From assembly GCA_963920575.1 (NCBI GenBank), contig OY986974.1:5319049-5383048 (forward strand): a stretch of 64,000 nucleotides of DNA, written 5' to 3'. Shown here in pieces: positions 12,403 through 24,024 of this stretch (position 1 is the first letter of the stretch; each line of letters opens with the position of its first letter). The notes under the pieces were generated by a model. The model saw only the letters and a list, made by a program, of their open reading frames with translations. It had not been told where the DNA came from and searched no databases. The position numbers were made by a program, and so were the translations under genes. Origin of the DNA: Narthecium ossifragum. Its lineage: Eukaryota; Streptophyta; Magnoliopsida; Dioscoreales; Nartheciaceae.

Positions 12403-13382
12403 GCAGTATAACAAACTTAGAAACTACTCTATGGAAATTCTCAAAAGTAACCATGACATCACATGTAAATTGAAGACAGTAATAGGGAAAGATGGAAACT
12501 GCTATTTTGAGAGGTTTTACATTTGTTTGCATGCTTGTAAGAAAGGATTCAATGATGGTTGTAGGAGGATTATCATGTTGGATGGCTGTCATCTGAAGAG
12601 ACCATATGGGGGGGGGGGGCCAATTGTTGGGAACAGTGGGGAAGGATGCAAATGATCAGATGTTCCCTCTGGCTTTTGCAGTGATGGAGATAGAGAACAA
12701 TGATGCATGGGCTTGGTTCATGGAAATCATTGCTGGAGATATAGGATCTGTACCAGGAACTAACCTGGTTATCAGTTCTGACCAGCAAAAGGTAGGAGCT
12801 CAATTATGTGATTTTCTATGACTATATTATGTGACTGGATTGTCATTAGATTTTGATTGTGATTGCATTACATGTTGATAAGCTTGCTTATTGATATAGT
12901 TATTAGTGTCTTATCAGTTTTGATCTTTCAGTTATTGCTTTTTGCTTGAATGTTTCAGGGCCTGATCCCAGTACTTGACACCATCATGTCAGGTGTAGAG
13001 CACAGTTCTGTTAGACACCTATGGCAGAACTTCAATAAGGTACACAAGGGTGATGACCTCAGTATTCTGATGTGGGCTGCTGCAGGGCAACTACCATGCC
13101 TCATTTTGATAGGAAGATGCAGGAGATCATGGAGAAAAGTGAGGATGCCTTCATCTACCTGATCAAGCTAGACTCTAAGTATTGGTGCAAACATGCCTTC
13201 AGTGAGTTATTCAAATGTGACTCAATCACCAACAACCTGGCTGAGTCATTCAACTCCTACATTTGTGATGAAAGGGAGTTGCCAATTATAGACATGATGG
13301 AGGCAATTAGGATTAAGTTACTGGAAAGGATGAGGGATAGGAGGCAAGAGGTGCAAAGCCAAGAAAAGGAGTTTGGTGGTGT
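12403..13382 (+). pseudogene. MULE-A transposase, catalytic part
   Basis: The segment carries the MULE DDE core: RIIMLDGCHLK holds the first Asp, KDANDQMFPLAFAV and NNDAWAWFMEII follow, and VISSDQQK holds the second Asp. An intron with GT-AG borders (about 12790-12958) separates this from GLIPVL in the next exon. The next block, in a different frame, gives KLDSKYWCKHAFSELFKCD and NNLAESFNSYI, the region of the third acidic residue. A frame change lies exactly at a run of twelve G (12608-12619) inside RPYGGQLL, where the family codes for just two Gly. The gene stops at 13382, where the gypsy element is inserted. Confidence 0.88.
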
Positions 13383-15631
13383 TGTGAGGACCCGTCCCTC
13401 TACTCCTGTGGCTTGTCGTAGGCCGCAAGGGCAATTTGGTAAATTACGCATTGCCGGCTTGTTTCACACTCGCGTGTGCACACACTGACTGTGTTTGTGG
13501 TAATGTTTGGTTAGAATGGTTAGTGGGACCCGGAATCGAAAGATCCGGACTTAGGCTTGAGTTCTTGCCTAAGTTTAGCTTTCAGCACAAAAAGGATCGA
13601 TCTTCTCTAGCTAAGAGATCGATCTTCTTGTGCCAGAAAGTCAAGTGCGATCGTCATGAAGGATCGATCCTTGCCTAGGGAAGGATCGATCATTCATAAG
13701 TCGGTTCGTTTGCCTATAAAGTAGACGAGATTTTCTTCCTTGAATCCCTTTTGAAATCCGGAGATTTGAGCTCAGATCTTGCGATTTTTGAAGGCATTTG
13801 AGGACGATCCAAGGCCTAGCAGCTTGGATCTAAGCTGCTCTTGCTCCAGTAGGGATTCCTACCTACTTTATTTCGGGTTTTTGGAGTTTCCGGTTTGATG
13901 GTGTTCTTTTACATAGATCTCTCTATATACATGTTTGTTTCTCGTGTTTTCATCGGTTTTGGACTCGTGGGATCTTGATCTATCGGATCCCAGAGTTTGG
14001 TTAAGTTTGGTTGTATCTTCCGGTGGTATTTCGCGCCGGAAGGACGACGGAGAACCCATCCGGATCGATCCCTCTTGAGGAAGGATCGATCCCTCTGGGT
14101 TGGTCATGCTACGCCCGATGAAGGATCGATCTCCTGCTTGGAGAAGATCGATCCTGGTTCTTGGGTAGCATGGCGATCCTTCGTCGCGAATAAGATCGAT
14201 CTTCCTGGGAGGAAGGATCGATCTTTCTTGGTGCGATACGAAGGGCACCCTCTGTCTCGAGAAAGATTGATCTTCCTGGGAGGAAGGATCGATCTTCTTT
14301 GGCTCGACAGTGAGGGAAGCTCACTGTTACTTAAGAGATCGATCCTTCCTTTGGAAAAGATCGATACTTCAGTAGCAGAGAGAGTTTTTCATGGTTTTTG
14401 CCCGCGGGGCTTGGTATGTCGGTTTTTCTTACCGCTTTATACCTTGTACATATGTTTAAGCATGTTAGCCCTATAATAGGGGCAGTGGTGAACCGGGGGA
14501 GTGATGACTCCCGGGATATTTAGAATAAACGGGCAGGTAGCCCTACAACTTTCCTTAGCCTCGCATGCCGGCGTGCGCCGAGGGCTTTACCTGTTATATA
14601 TGTGAGTTGTTGTTTGCGGGGCTGCTTCCCGGTGCAGGTTTTGTGGTAGACTGCTGGCAGTTGGTGGTGGTACCACTGCTGCAGTCTATAGGCCTTATTT
14701 ATCTATTCACCACCCCGGGCCGGCAGGGTGCCGTGCCCATACCTTGTTATTGTATATCATCACATACTGTTGCATGTTTACCTGTATTATCCTGCGCATG
14801 TTCATACATGCATTGTGTTGTGCATTAGTTGCATCTGTGTAGGGCGTTGCCGATCTGGGGTTTTCGGATAGCCCGGATCTAGCTCTAAGAACGTTGCGGG
14901 TAGCTTGGTCCAGGACTCGATTTGTAGTATTCAGTCGTTTTCGATAATAGGGTTAGATTGACCTGAATACGTGTTGTTTGATGTTTAGAGGTCGTGTCGA
15001 CTTCAAGTTGTACCCGAAGTGTAGGCGGAGTCCGGTGTTCCTAAACTCTTGGGAGGAGGAGTGCCTGCCCAGCGGTGTCCTGGCCCGCCAAACAGTGTTC
15101 TGTGTCCTGTTGAGAGTATGCAGTGTTTTGGGCCTGCGTTCACGGACTTCCGGTAGGGTTATGGGACCCTTGTATACACCTAGGGTAGACTTGGAGGCGA
15201 CACTGTTGTGTTCCCTCCTTTGTGAGTGTCGTAGTGTAGTGTCCCTGCTGAGCTTAGTGCTCACTCCTACCCCGGGCTGCGTTTTGCCGGTGCTGGCGCT
15301 AGCTCTTCTTCGGTCGCCCCTACCGGGCCGGTGTTTGGTGACGTGGCGTCGTCTGGCGGTGCTTGAGAGGTGGTGATCTTCCAGTTTTACACCTTTTTGT
15401 TATAGATAGTCTCCTACGGGAGAGATAAATGTATAATTTCCCTATTTTGAGGTTTGTAATATTATATCAGTTCAGTCTTTGAGTTTGTATTTGTGTTAAT
15501 CCAGGATGATTATGTTTTGCTAGGGTAACCACTATGATTAGAGGGAAACCTCGCCAAAATTTTCCGCAGTAGGTTAGGTTCCGCTTCGCGTCGCCCGGCC
15601 CGGTTGGGCCTACGCGGGTCGGGGCGCGACA
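13383..15631 (+). repeat. 5' LTR of the gypsy element
   Basis: The 2,249-bp LTR starts TGTGAGGACCCGTCC and ends GGGGCGCGACA. A TATA-like CCTATAAAGTAG lies near 13713. Twelve perfect GATCGATC copies occur between 13595 and 14344, plus two one-base variants at about 14265 and 14359. Reading frames on both strands here are products of this repetition, not genes. It is nearly identical to the 3' LTR, with scattered substitutions. Confidence 0.92.
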
Positions 15632-15634
15632 ACT

Positions 15635-15646
15635 TGGTATCAGAGC
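15635..15646 (+). other. Primer-binding site
   Basis: TGGTATCAGAGC lies three bases after the 5' LTR. It is the usual plant site complementary to the 3' end of initiator methionine tRNA, used to prime minus-strand DNA synthesis. Confidence 0.9.
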
Positions 15647-15837
15647 ATAGGCTGTAGATCCCAAGGTGTTAGGATCAGGATTCGGTTGAGATTGAGCGTG
15701 AAATGTGTTAGTTCTATGTCTAGAACATCCGTGCATGCTTTCTTTGCGATGTGTTATTGCTTTTCCGCTTTATTGATGTATTGTTTGTTTTGTCGTTCTG
15801 ACGAGTGAAAGCTCGTTTGCTATTGGTGATCGTGCAG

Positions 15838-16546
15838 ATGTCGGGAGCTCGCGGCCGACCTCCGGTTGCCGGTCGGGGTGGGGCACGACCTGGTTGACCT
15901 GCCCGACCGGACAAGACTGCTCCTGTCAGGGTGGTCCTGGCTAGACGGACTGTACCATCACCAGTAGCGGTTTCGGTCGAGCAGGCAGAGGTCTTCCTCG
16001 CCGAGGAGGCCCCTATTCCTGTCAACGGGCGGGCCTCGGTGGCTATCACGATGGCTTTCCAGCGGCTGAACCCGCCCAGGTTCAGTGGTGCGTCTGGAGA
16101 TCCGACCGCAGCGGACGACTGGCTCGACGGAGTCTCGGGCGTCCTAGAGGCTCTCTTTGTCGAGGACGACCGGGTTCGGATCACCCTCGCAGCGTTCCAG
16201 CTCGATGGAGACGCTCGTGACTGGTGGCGCACCGCCCAGCACACCAGTGACGGAGAGGTGCCACTGTGGGAGGAGTTCAAGGCGATGTTCTTGGACGTGC
16301 ACACCAGGGCAGAGGGGGGTTCGGTAGGGGGCAGCCGTGGCGTCAGCGGCCCTTTCAGCAGTGGCCGCAGCGTGCACCGCAGTTCCAGCAGCCACTACCG
16401 AGCCCACCAGCCCTGTTTCTACTGACGGCAGGGCCATCTGGGCAGGCTTCGTCAGGGGGAGACCAGGGACGGCGGCCTGGCGGCGCGACACCCACTTGCT
16501 TCCTGTGCGGGCAGTCGGGGCACTACCGTAGAGACTGCACTTCGTG
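15838..16546 (+). pseudogene. gag of the gypsy element, internally shortened and frameshifted
   Basis: The ATG at 15838 opens a gag frame with an in-frame TGA after 18 codons. The frame then gives the gag core (FQRLNPPRFSG, DWLDGVSGVLEALF, GDARDWWRTA, WEEFKAMFLDV). Directly after this, where gag would normally continue for some 200 residues, the sequence jumps in another frame to a Gly/Arg/Gln-rich stretch and a CCHC zinc knuckle, CFLCGQSGHYRRDC, near 16498-16541. I infer an internal deletion. Gag would form the particle and bind RNA. Confidence 0.85.
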
Positions 16547-16851
16547 AGGAGCGCAGAGCGCTATGCCGCAAGGCAGTAAAGGTGGAGGGTCCGGTGCCTG
16601 GTATGGAAGCGGGGGGTGGCCGCGGGCCGGGGCGTCCCAGGGGTGGAGGCGGCCATCGGGGGTAGGTGTTTGCCCTCCCACTTCGCGAGCAGCAGGACAC
16701 CGTTCAGCTGTATCAGCCGCCACCACAGTACCAGCAGCCGTTACAGTGCCAGCAGCCGCAGCAGTACCTGCAGCCGTGGTAGTATCAGCAGGCAGCGGCA
16801 GAGCCATCCGTTCTCAGAGGTATCTTTCAGCTTTCCAGTTCCTTAGTAGAT

Positions 16852-17300
16852 ATGCTGATAGATTCAGGGGCGTCTCACTCCTACATTGCTAGCATGTGCG
16901 TGGCATCGCTAGGGTTAGAGACGAGTCGGCTAGAGGTGGCACAGTCTGTAGACTCACCGATCGGCGGGGCGGTCAGGGTGGACCGGGTCTGCCGATCTTG
17001 TTCCTTGGAGGTTGGAGGCCTCCGGGTCTGTCTAGACCTGCGGGTGCTAGACATGACCGGCTTTGACGTGATACTCGGTATGGACTGGTTGGCAGCATAC
17101 CGGGCCGTCATCGATTGTGGTCGCCGGAGGGTGGTCGCTTGGACACCCGACGGGACACGGTTTGTGTTGTTGGGGGATCGGTTCTCTGCCGATTCCTTTG
17201 CTTGTGGTGTTGGGAGGCGTGGCAGTGAGCTCTCAGCCTTGTTGGCCAGCCTGTCCCTGTCTGGTTCTGAGGGAGTGCAGCAGCGCAGTTTCCCAGGATC
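16852..17300 (+). pseudogene. Aspartic protease region of the gypsy pol
   Basis: LIDSGASHSYI carries the DSG catalytic motif of retropepsins, followed by DVILGMDWLA, the second conserved protease block. The frame differs from gag and from the reverse transcriptase that follows, so gag, protease and pol are not contiguous in this copy. It would cleave the polyprotein. Confidence 0.88.
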
Positions 17301-20228
17301 GTGTGCGACTACACCGACATGTTTCCCGAGGTGTTGCCAGAGCTTCCACCGCTCAGAGAGGTCGATTTTGAGATCGACCTAGTACCAGGTACCGCGCCGA
17401 TCTCTCTCCCAGCTTTCAGGATGGCACCAGCAGAGCAGAGTAAGTTGAGGACCCAGCTAGACGAGCTTACCAGCAGAGGCTTCATTCGTCCCAGCATGTC
17501 TTCCTGGGGGGCTCTAGTGTTGTTCGCAAAGAAGAAGGATGGTACCCTTCGACTTTGCATAGACTACAGGTGGCTCAACAGGGTGACGGTGAAGAACAGG
17601 TATCCGATGCCGCGGATCGACGACCTGTTTGACCAGTTGCGAGGATCTTCGGTGTTCTTGAAGATCGACCTCCGCACCGGCTACCACCAGTTGAGGGTTC
17701 GGGATTGCGACATCCCGAAGACGGCATTCCGGACTCGGTATGGCCTGTACGAGTTCGTGGTGATACCGTTTGGGCTGACGAACGCACCAGCAGCGTTCAT
17801 GGATCTCATGCAGAGGATCTTCCGGCCTTTCCTAGACGAGTTCGTGGTGATGTTCGTCGACGACATTCTCATCTACTCCCGGTCAGAGGCGGAGCACGAG
17901 CGACACTTGGCGACAGTGTTGCAGCTACTTAGGGAGCATCGGCTTTATGCCAAGGCTTCCAAGTGCGAGTTCTGGCTTGCACATGTGGGGTTCCTTGGAC
18001 ACGTGGTGTCGGCAACAGGGATCTCAGTCGACCCCGCCAAGGTCGAGGCAGTGGTACAGTGGCAGAGACCGAGGACAGTGTTCGAGGTCCGTAGTTTCCT
18101 GGGCTTGGCGGGGTACTACAGGCGGTTCGTGCGGGACTTCTCCTGAGTCGCCGGGCCGTTGACCAGACTGACACAGAAGGCCTTCCCGTTCGTGTGGGAT
18201 GATGATTGTGAGCGAGCTTTCGTGGAGCTGAGGACCAGGTTGACCAGTGCACCGGTGCTGATCGTCCCTGAGCGAGGCGTTGGTTACAGTGTCTACTGTG
18301 ACGCCAGTGGTGAGGGTTTGGGGTGTGTCCTCATGCAGGAGGGCCACGTAGTTTCCTATGGTTCTCGCCAGCTGAAGAACCATGAGAGGAACTACCCGAC
18401 CCATGACTTGGAGCTAGCAGCAGTGGTCTTCGCCCAGAAGACCTGGCGTCACTACCTCTATGGCGAGAAGTTCTCTGTCATCTCGGACCACAAGAGTTTG
18501 AGGCACATTTTCACTCAACGTGACCTCAACCTGAGGCAGCGACGCTGGATGGTGCTACTGGAGGACTACGACTTTGAGTTGCATTACCATCCTGGTAAGG
18601 CAAACGTCGTAGCAGACGCGCTGAGCAGACAGGTGAGAGACACCAGTGCAGCAGTTGCAGGGTTGTCAGCACGGCAGTAGCAGGCTCTAGAGACGGCGGG
18701 CCAGTTGGGGCTCGAGTTTGAGGATCGGGGATCCGACAGTTTTCTCTACGCAGTGCAGAGTATGCCAGCAGTTCTAGCCAGAGTGTTAGGGGCACAACAT
18801 AGTGACCTAGAGCTCGAGGAGGTACGCACAGCAGCGGGCACAGAGGGCACAGACGGAGACTGGACCGTATCGCCAGACAGAGGGCTACGGTTCCGAGGCA
18901 GAGTAGCAGTTCCAGCAGATCCAGTTCTTCGAGACGACGTCCTATTAGAGTTCCACCACTCTCACTTTGCAGTTCATCCCGACGGCACCAAGATGTACCA
19001 GGATCTTCGGCGACAGTTCTGTTGACGCGGGATGAAGAGGGCAGTGACGAAGTTCGTATCGCGCTGCCTTACCTGTCAGAAGGTTAAGGCAGAGCACCAG
19101 CGGACTCCGGGGTTACTACAGCCGCTTCCACTAGCTGAGTGGAAGTGGGAGCACATCACGATGGACTTCGTGACCGGGCTACCGAGGTCTCCTAGGGGGA
19201 ATGACGCAATTTGGGTCATCGTTGATCGATTGACCAAATCGGCGTACTTCCTGCCTATGCGGACGACAGACACGTTTGACAAGTTGGGCGGTTTGTACGT
19301 CCGAGAGGTAGTCAGACTACACAGCGTTCCTGTATCTATCATATCAGACCGTGACCCCAGGTTCACTAGCAGGGTCTGGCGGGGCTTTCAGGAGGCAGTT
19401 GGCACACTCCTGACCTTCAGTACGGCATTTCGTCCGCAGACGGACGGGCAGTCAGAGCGGACGATCCAGATCGTGGAGGACATGCTGAGAGCATGAGTCC
19501 TCGACGCAGTAGGCAGCTGGGAGGAGCACACTCCCTTGGTGGAGTTCGCCTACAACAAAAGGTACCAGTCCAGTCTTGGAGTAGCACCTTTCGAGGTGTT
19601 GTACGGTAGGCCGTGTCGCTCCCTAGTTTGTTGGACAGAGGTTGGAGAGACTCCACTCACAGATCCAGACATCGTCAGGAGGTCGTCAGAGAGGTTAGTG
19701 CAGATCAGGCAAAGGCTTCTGACGGATCAGAGCCGGCAGAAGAGCTATGCAGATCAGAGGCGACGACCGCTTGAGTTCGCAGTTGGCGACAGTGTGTTCC
19801 TGCGTGCAACACCGTACAGAGGTTCTGTCAGGTTTGGCAGCGGGGGCAAGTTGGCCCCGAGGTTCGTCGGGCCGTTTGAGATCTTAGAGAGGGTCGGCGA
19901 GGTAGCCTACCGCTTGGACCTTCCTCAGCACATGTCTGCTGTGCACCCGACTTTTCACGTGTCGATGCTGAGGAAGTACCATCCCGACCCATCGCATGTT
20001 GTCAGAGTGGACGACATCGAGCTTGAGTCAGACGCGACGTTTGTGGAGCAGCCTGTTCAAGTACTTGACCGGAGGGATCAAGTCTTGCGGGGCAAGACGA
20101 TTCCCTTGGTCAAGGTACTGTGGAGGCACAGAGGCGTCGAGGAGATGACCTTTGAGCGCGAGGCGCACATGCGGCAGGAGTATCCGCACTTGTTCCCTTC
20201 TCGAGGTAATTTTTGTCATGTCTTCTAG
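17301..20228 (+). pseudogene. Reverse transcriptase, RNase H, integrase and chromodomain-like region
   Basis: One frame covers 976 codons with four internal stops, at 18144 (TGA), 18678 (TAG), 19023 (TGA) and 19494 (TGA). Reverse transcriptase has [19 protein letters not shown], the catalytic FVDDILIYS and [11 protein letters not shown]. RNase H has [20 protein letters not shown] and DHKSL. Integrase has a zinc-binding HH-CC region (HHSHFAVH ... CLTCQK) and the DDE residues in TMDFVTGLP, ISDRDPRF and TDGQSERTIQ. The C terminus, KVLWRHRGVEEMTFERE followed by the closing HLF block, resembles the chromodomain tail of plant chromoviruses. The 18678 stop fits CAG to TAG. The others have plausible single-base origins, but I had no parent sequence to compare. 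Confidence 0.92.
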
Positions 20229-20284
20229 TGTAGTTGTTTCTTTTATTCGGAGCCCTACCTTTATCGAATCTCGGGACGATATTT

Positions 20285-20302
20285 CCTTTAAGGGTATTAG
20301 GA
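20285..20302 (+). other. Polypurine-tract region
   Basis: A short purine-leaning stretch, TTTAAGGGTATTAGGA, sits directly before the 3' LTR where plus-strand priming occurs. It is a weak, degraded tract. Confidence 0.45.
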
Positions 20303-22552
20303 TGTGAGGACCCGTCCCTCTACTCCTGTGGCTCGTCGTAGGCCGCAAGGGTAATTTGGTAAATTACGCCTTGCTGGCTTGTTTTACACCCGCGTGTGCA
20401 CACACTGACCGTGTTTGTGGTAATGTTTGGTTAGAACAGTTAGGGGGACCCGGGATCGAAAGATCCGGACTTAGGCTTGAGTTCTTGCCTAAGTTTAGCT
20501 TTCAGTACAAAAAGGATCGATCTTCTCTAGCTAAGAGATCGATCTTCTTGTGCCAGAAAGTCAAGTGCGATCGTCATGAAGGATCGATCCTTGCCTAGGG
20601 AAGGATCGATCATTCATAAGTCGGTTCGTTTGCCTATAAAGCAGACGAGATTTTCTTCCTTGAATCCCTTTTGAAATGCGAAGATTTGAGCTCAGATCTT
20701 ACGATTTTTGAAGGCATTTGAGGACGATCCAAGGCCTAGTTGCTTGGATTTAAGCTGCTCTTGCTCCGGTAGGGATTCCTACCTACTTTTATTCCGGGTT
20801 TTTGGAGTTTTCGGTTTGATGGTGTTCTTTTACATAGATCTCTCTATATACATGTTTGTTTCTCGTGTTTTCACCGGTTTTGGACTCGTGGGATCTTGAT
20901 CTATCGGATCCCAGAGTTTGGTTAAGTTTGGTTGTATCTTCCGGCGGTATTTCGCGCCGGAAGGACGCCGGAGAACCCATTCGGATCGATCCCTCTTGAG
21001 GAAGGATTGATCCCTCTGGGTTGGTCATGTTACGCCCGATGAAGGATCGATCTCCTGCTTGGAGAAGATCGATCCTGGTTCTTGGGTAGCATGGCGACCC
21101 TTCGTCGCGAAGAAGATCGATCTTCATGGGAGGAAGGATCGATCTTTCTTGGTACGATACGAAGGGCACCCTCTGTCTCGTGAAAGATCGATCTTCCTGG
21201 GAGGAAGGATCGATCTTCTTTGGCTCGACAGTGAGGGAAGCTCACTGTTACTTAAGAGATCGATCCTTCCTTTGGAAAAGATCGATCCTTCAGTAGCAGA
21301 GAGAGTTTTTCATGGTTTTTGCCCGCGGGGCTTGGTATGTCGGTTTTTCTTATCGCTTTATACCTTGTACATATGTTTAAGCATGTTAGCCCTATAATAG
21401 GGGCAGTGGTGAACCGGGGGAGTGATGACTCCCGGGATGTTTAGAATAAACGGGCTGGTAGCCCTACAGCTTTTCTTAGCCTCGCATGCCGGCGTGCGCC
21501 GAGGGCTTTACCTGTTATATATGTGAGTTGTTGTTTGCGGGGCTGCTTCCCGGTGCAGGTTTTGTGGTGGACTGCTGGCAGTTGGTGGTGGTACCATTGC
21601 AACAGTCCGTAGACCTTATTTATCTGTTCACCACCCCGGGCCGGCTGGGTGCCGTGCCCAAACCTTGTTATTGTATATCATCACATACTGTTGCATGTTT
21701 ACCTGTATTATCCTGCGCATGTTTATACATGCATTGTGTTGTGCATTAGTTGCATCTGTGTAGGGCGTTGCCGATCCGGGGTTTTCGGGTAGCCCGGATC
21801 TAGCTCTAGGACCGTTGCGGGTAGCTTGGTCCAGGACTCGATTTGTAGTATTCAGTCGTTTTCGATGATAGGGTTAGATTGACCTGAATACGTGTTGTTT
21901 GATGTTCAAAGGTCGTGTCGATTTCAAGTTGTAGCCGAAGTGTAGCCGGAGTCCGATGTTCCTAAACTCTTAGGAGGAGGAGTGCCTGCCCAGCGGTGTC
22001 CTGGCCCGCCAAACAGTGTTCTGTGTCCTGTTGAGAGTATGCAGTATTTTGGGCCTGCGTTCACGGACTTCCGGTAGGGTTATGGGACCCTTGTATACAC
22101 CTAGGGTAGACTTGGAGGCGACACTGTTGTGTTCCCTCCATTGTGAGTGTCGTAGTGTAGTGTCCCTGCTGAGCTTAGTGCTCACTCCTACCCCGGGCTG
22201 CGTTTTGCAGGTGCTGGCGCTAGCTCTTCTTCGGTCGCCCCTACCGGGCCGGTGTTTGATGACGTGGCGGCGTCTGGCGGTGCTTGAGTTGTGGCGATCT
22301 TCCAGTTTTACACCTTTTTGTTATAGATAGTCTCCTACGGGAGAGATAAATGTATAATTTCCATGTTTTGAGGTTTGTAATATTATATTAGTTCAGTCTT
22401 TGAGTTTGTATTTGTGTTAATGTAGGATGATTATGTTTTGCTAGGGTAACCACTACGATTAGAGGGAAACATCGCCAAAATTTTCCGCAATAGGTTAGGT
22501 TCCGCGTCGCGTCGCCCGGCCCGGTTGGGCCTACGCGGGTCGGGGCGCGACA
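20303..22552 (+). repeat. 3' LTR of the gypsy element
   Basis: The 2,250-bp LTR is collinear with the 5' LTR. It carries thirteen perfect GATCGATC copies between 20515 and 21287. Some sites decayed in one LTR are intact in the other: 14265 and 14359 in the 5' LTR are decayed and their partners at 21186 and 21280 are intact, while 21006 is decayed and its partner at 14084 is intact. Confidence 0.92.
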
Positions 22553-23471
22553 GGTGTGGTGGAGAAAAAGTTGGAAAAGTTGGAAAAGGAGTCAAGAAGG
22601 TGGCAGTGCTGCTGGTCATGAGCAGATGGGTATGAGGTTAGGGACCCTTTTGATTCAAATGAGAGGTATGTGGTGAATCTGATGGGAAAACGTGCACTTG
22701 TAGGCTATGGGATATAAGTGGTCTCCCATGCCCACATGCTATTTGCTGCATTAGAAATGATAGAGGGCAGCTAGTGGACTATGTTGATCCCTGGTACAAA
22801 TAGAAGAAGCACTTGGCAACCTACAACACCATGGTAAGACAAGCCAATGGTCCATTACTGTGGCCCCATGCAAATGGACATCCCATTCTACCACCCCTAT
22901 ACAGGAGACAGCATGGGAGGCCAAAGAAAGTGAGGAAGAGGCAACATGATGAGCCAGCTCATCCCTCAAAGCTCAAGAGAAGAAATACCTCATTTAGATG
23001 TGGTAACTGCTGGGAGTGGGGACATAACAGAAGAAGCTGTGTTAAACCACCTAAACCCAAGCCTACTTCAAGTGTTAGTAGAGGGGGGGGGCACAGCTGA
23101 TGGTGCTGGAAGCAGTGATGGTGTTGGTGTGGAGGTAGGAAGAGGCACAACTATTGATGTTGGTGTAGGCAGAGGGAGAGGAAGGGAAAGGGGAAGAGGC
23201 ACAACTGTTGGTGTTGGGAGAGAAAGAGGGGTGGAAAGCCAACCTGGTGGCAGTAGTGGTGGTGGTGCTGCTGGCAGGGGTAGAGGAATGGCTTCATGGA
23301 TCCCTCCAAGGCCCAGTGATTCAACCAATGCTACATCTACACAGCCTGATGTTTTAAGTAATTTAATGTTCACTTAATTAAGCATTAATTTGATTTGCAT
23401 ATGTAAGTAATGTTCAATTTTAATTGAATGTAGGTATATGCATCCCAGCCCAGTCAAACCCCTTCTCCCTA
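22553..23471 (+). pseudogene. MULE-A transposase, C-terminal part: SWIM finger and zinc knuckle
   Basis: After the second copy of GGTGT the transposase resumes. Reading across two frames gives DPFDSNERYVVNL, then CTCRLWDISGLPCPH, a SWIM zinc finger (C-x-C ... C-x-H), then NGHPILPPLYRRQHGRPKK and a CCHC knuckle CGNCWEWGHNRRSC. A run of nine G (23093-23101) marks a shift into a Gly/Arg-rich tail that ends near 23376. A missing T near 22680 accounts for the shift before the SWIM finger. This is the usual C-terminal order of plant MULE transposases. Confidence 0.87.
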
Positions 23472-24024
23472 ATCAAGTGAAGCTGGGAGCTACAATCAAG
23501 CATGCCCAACTGGTCACCAGCCATTGTTTCATGGCACTAACAGTGTTGTTTGGATGATGGGGGGGTTCAAGTGGGCACCATGGCAAGAAATGAGATTGAC
23601 TTATGATTTTTTTGGGTTCTTTGTTAAATGTATAACATACATGATACACTGATTGGTTTGTTAATATCTAGGTTTTTAATGTGCATATGTGTATGTGCAA
23701 ACATGTGAACTTGTGTATTTTACAGTATGAATGTTAAATGCTACTAATTGATGTGCATATGTGTATATGCAACACATGTGAACCTGTGTATTTTACAGCA
23801 TGACTGTTGGATGCCACTAATTGATGAGCATCTGTGTATGTTCAAACCTGTAGGAGGCAAGAGGTGCAAACCTTTAGTTCATTGATATGCAAATCTAGTA
23901 GGGCAATTTATACAAATTCTAGTTCACATTTACCATACAATTTGCCAACACATATGTTTGCTGGATACACAAACAACCTCAAATTAATTGACCAACCTCA
24001 GTTGGGCACCATATTACATCACAT

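Larger units (their letters stand above)
13383..22552 (+). mobile_element. Ty3/gypsy chromovirus-type retrotransposon (Tekay/Del-like), complete with decayed genes
   Basis: The 9,170-bp element has two LTRs (13383-15631 and 20303-22552), TG...CA ends and a perfect 5-bp target duplication GGTGT (13378-13382 and 22553-22557) inside the MULE-A transposase. A primer-binding site, gag zinc knuckle, protease, reverse transcriptase, RNase H, integrase and a chromodomain-like C terminus occur in Ty3/gypsy order. Long LTRs and the pol C terminus suggest the Tekay/Del clade, which is an inference. The genes carry frameshifts, a gag deletion and in-frame stops, so it cannot move by itself now. Confidence 0.93.

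Noticed and set aside
13595..14344. A spaced repeat array resembling a CRISPR array.
   Set aside because: Units are only 8-12 bp palindromes with irregular spacing, inside an LTR of a plant nuclear genome.
13997..14476. Open frames of 120-160 codons on both strands in the gypsy LTRs, with repeated Asp-Arg-Ser and Arg-Ser-Ile motifs.
   Set aside because: They are translations of the GATCGATC arrays in a non-coding LTR and occur on both strands and in both LTRs.
15635..15646. A tRNA-like sequence (TGGTATCAGAGC).
   Set aside because: It is only the primer-binding site complementary to a tRNA end; no cloverleaf surrounds it.
15931..16425. A stand-alone host gene in the gag region.
   Set aside because: It is retrotransposon gag by its core motifs, zinc knuckle downstream and position after the primer-binding site.
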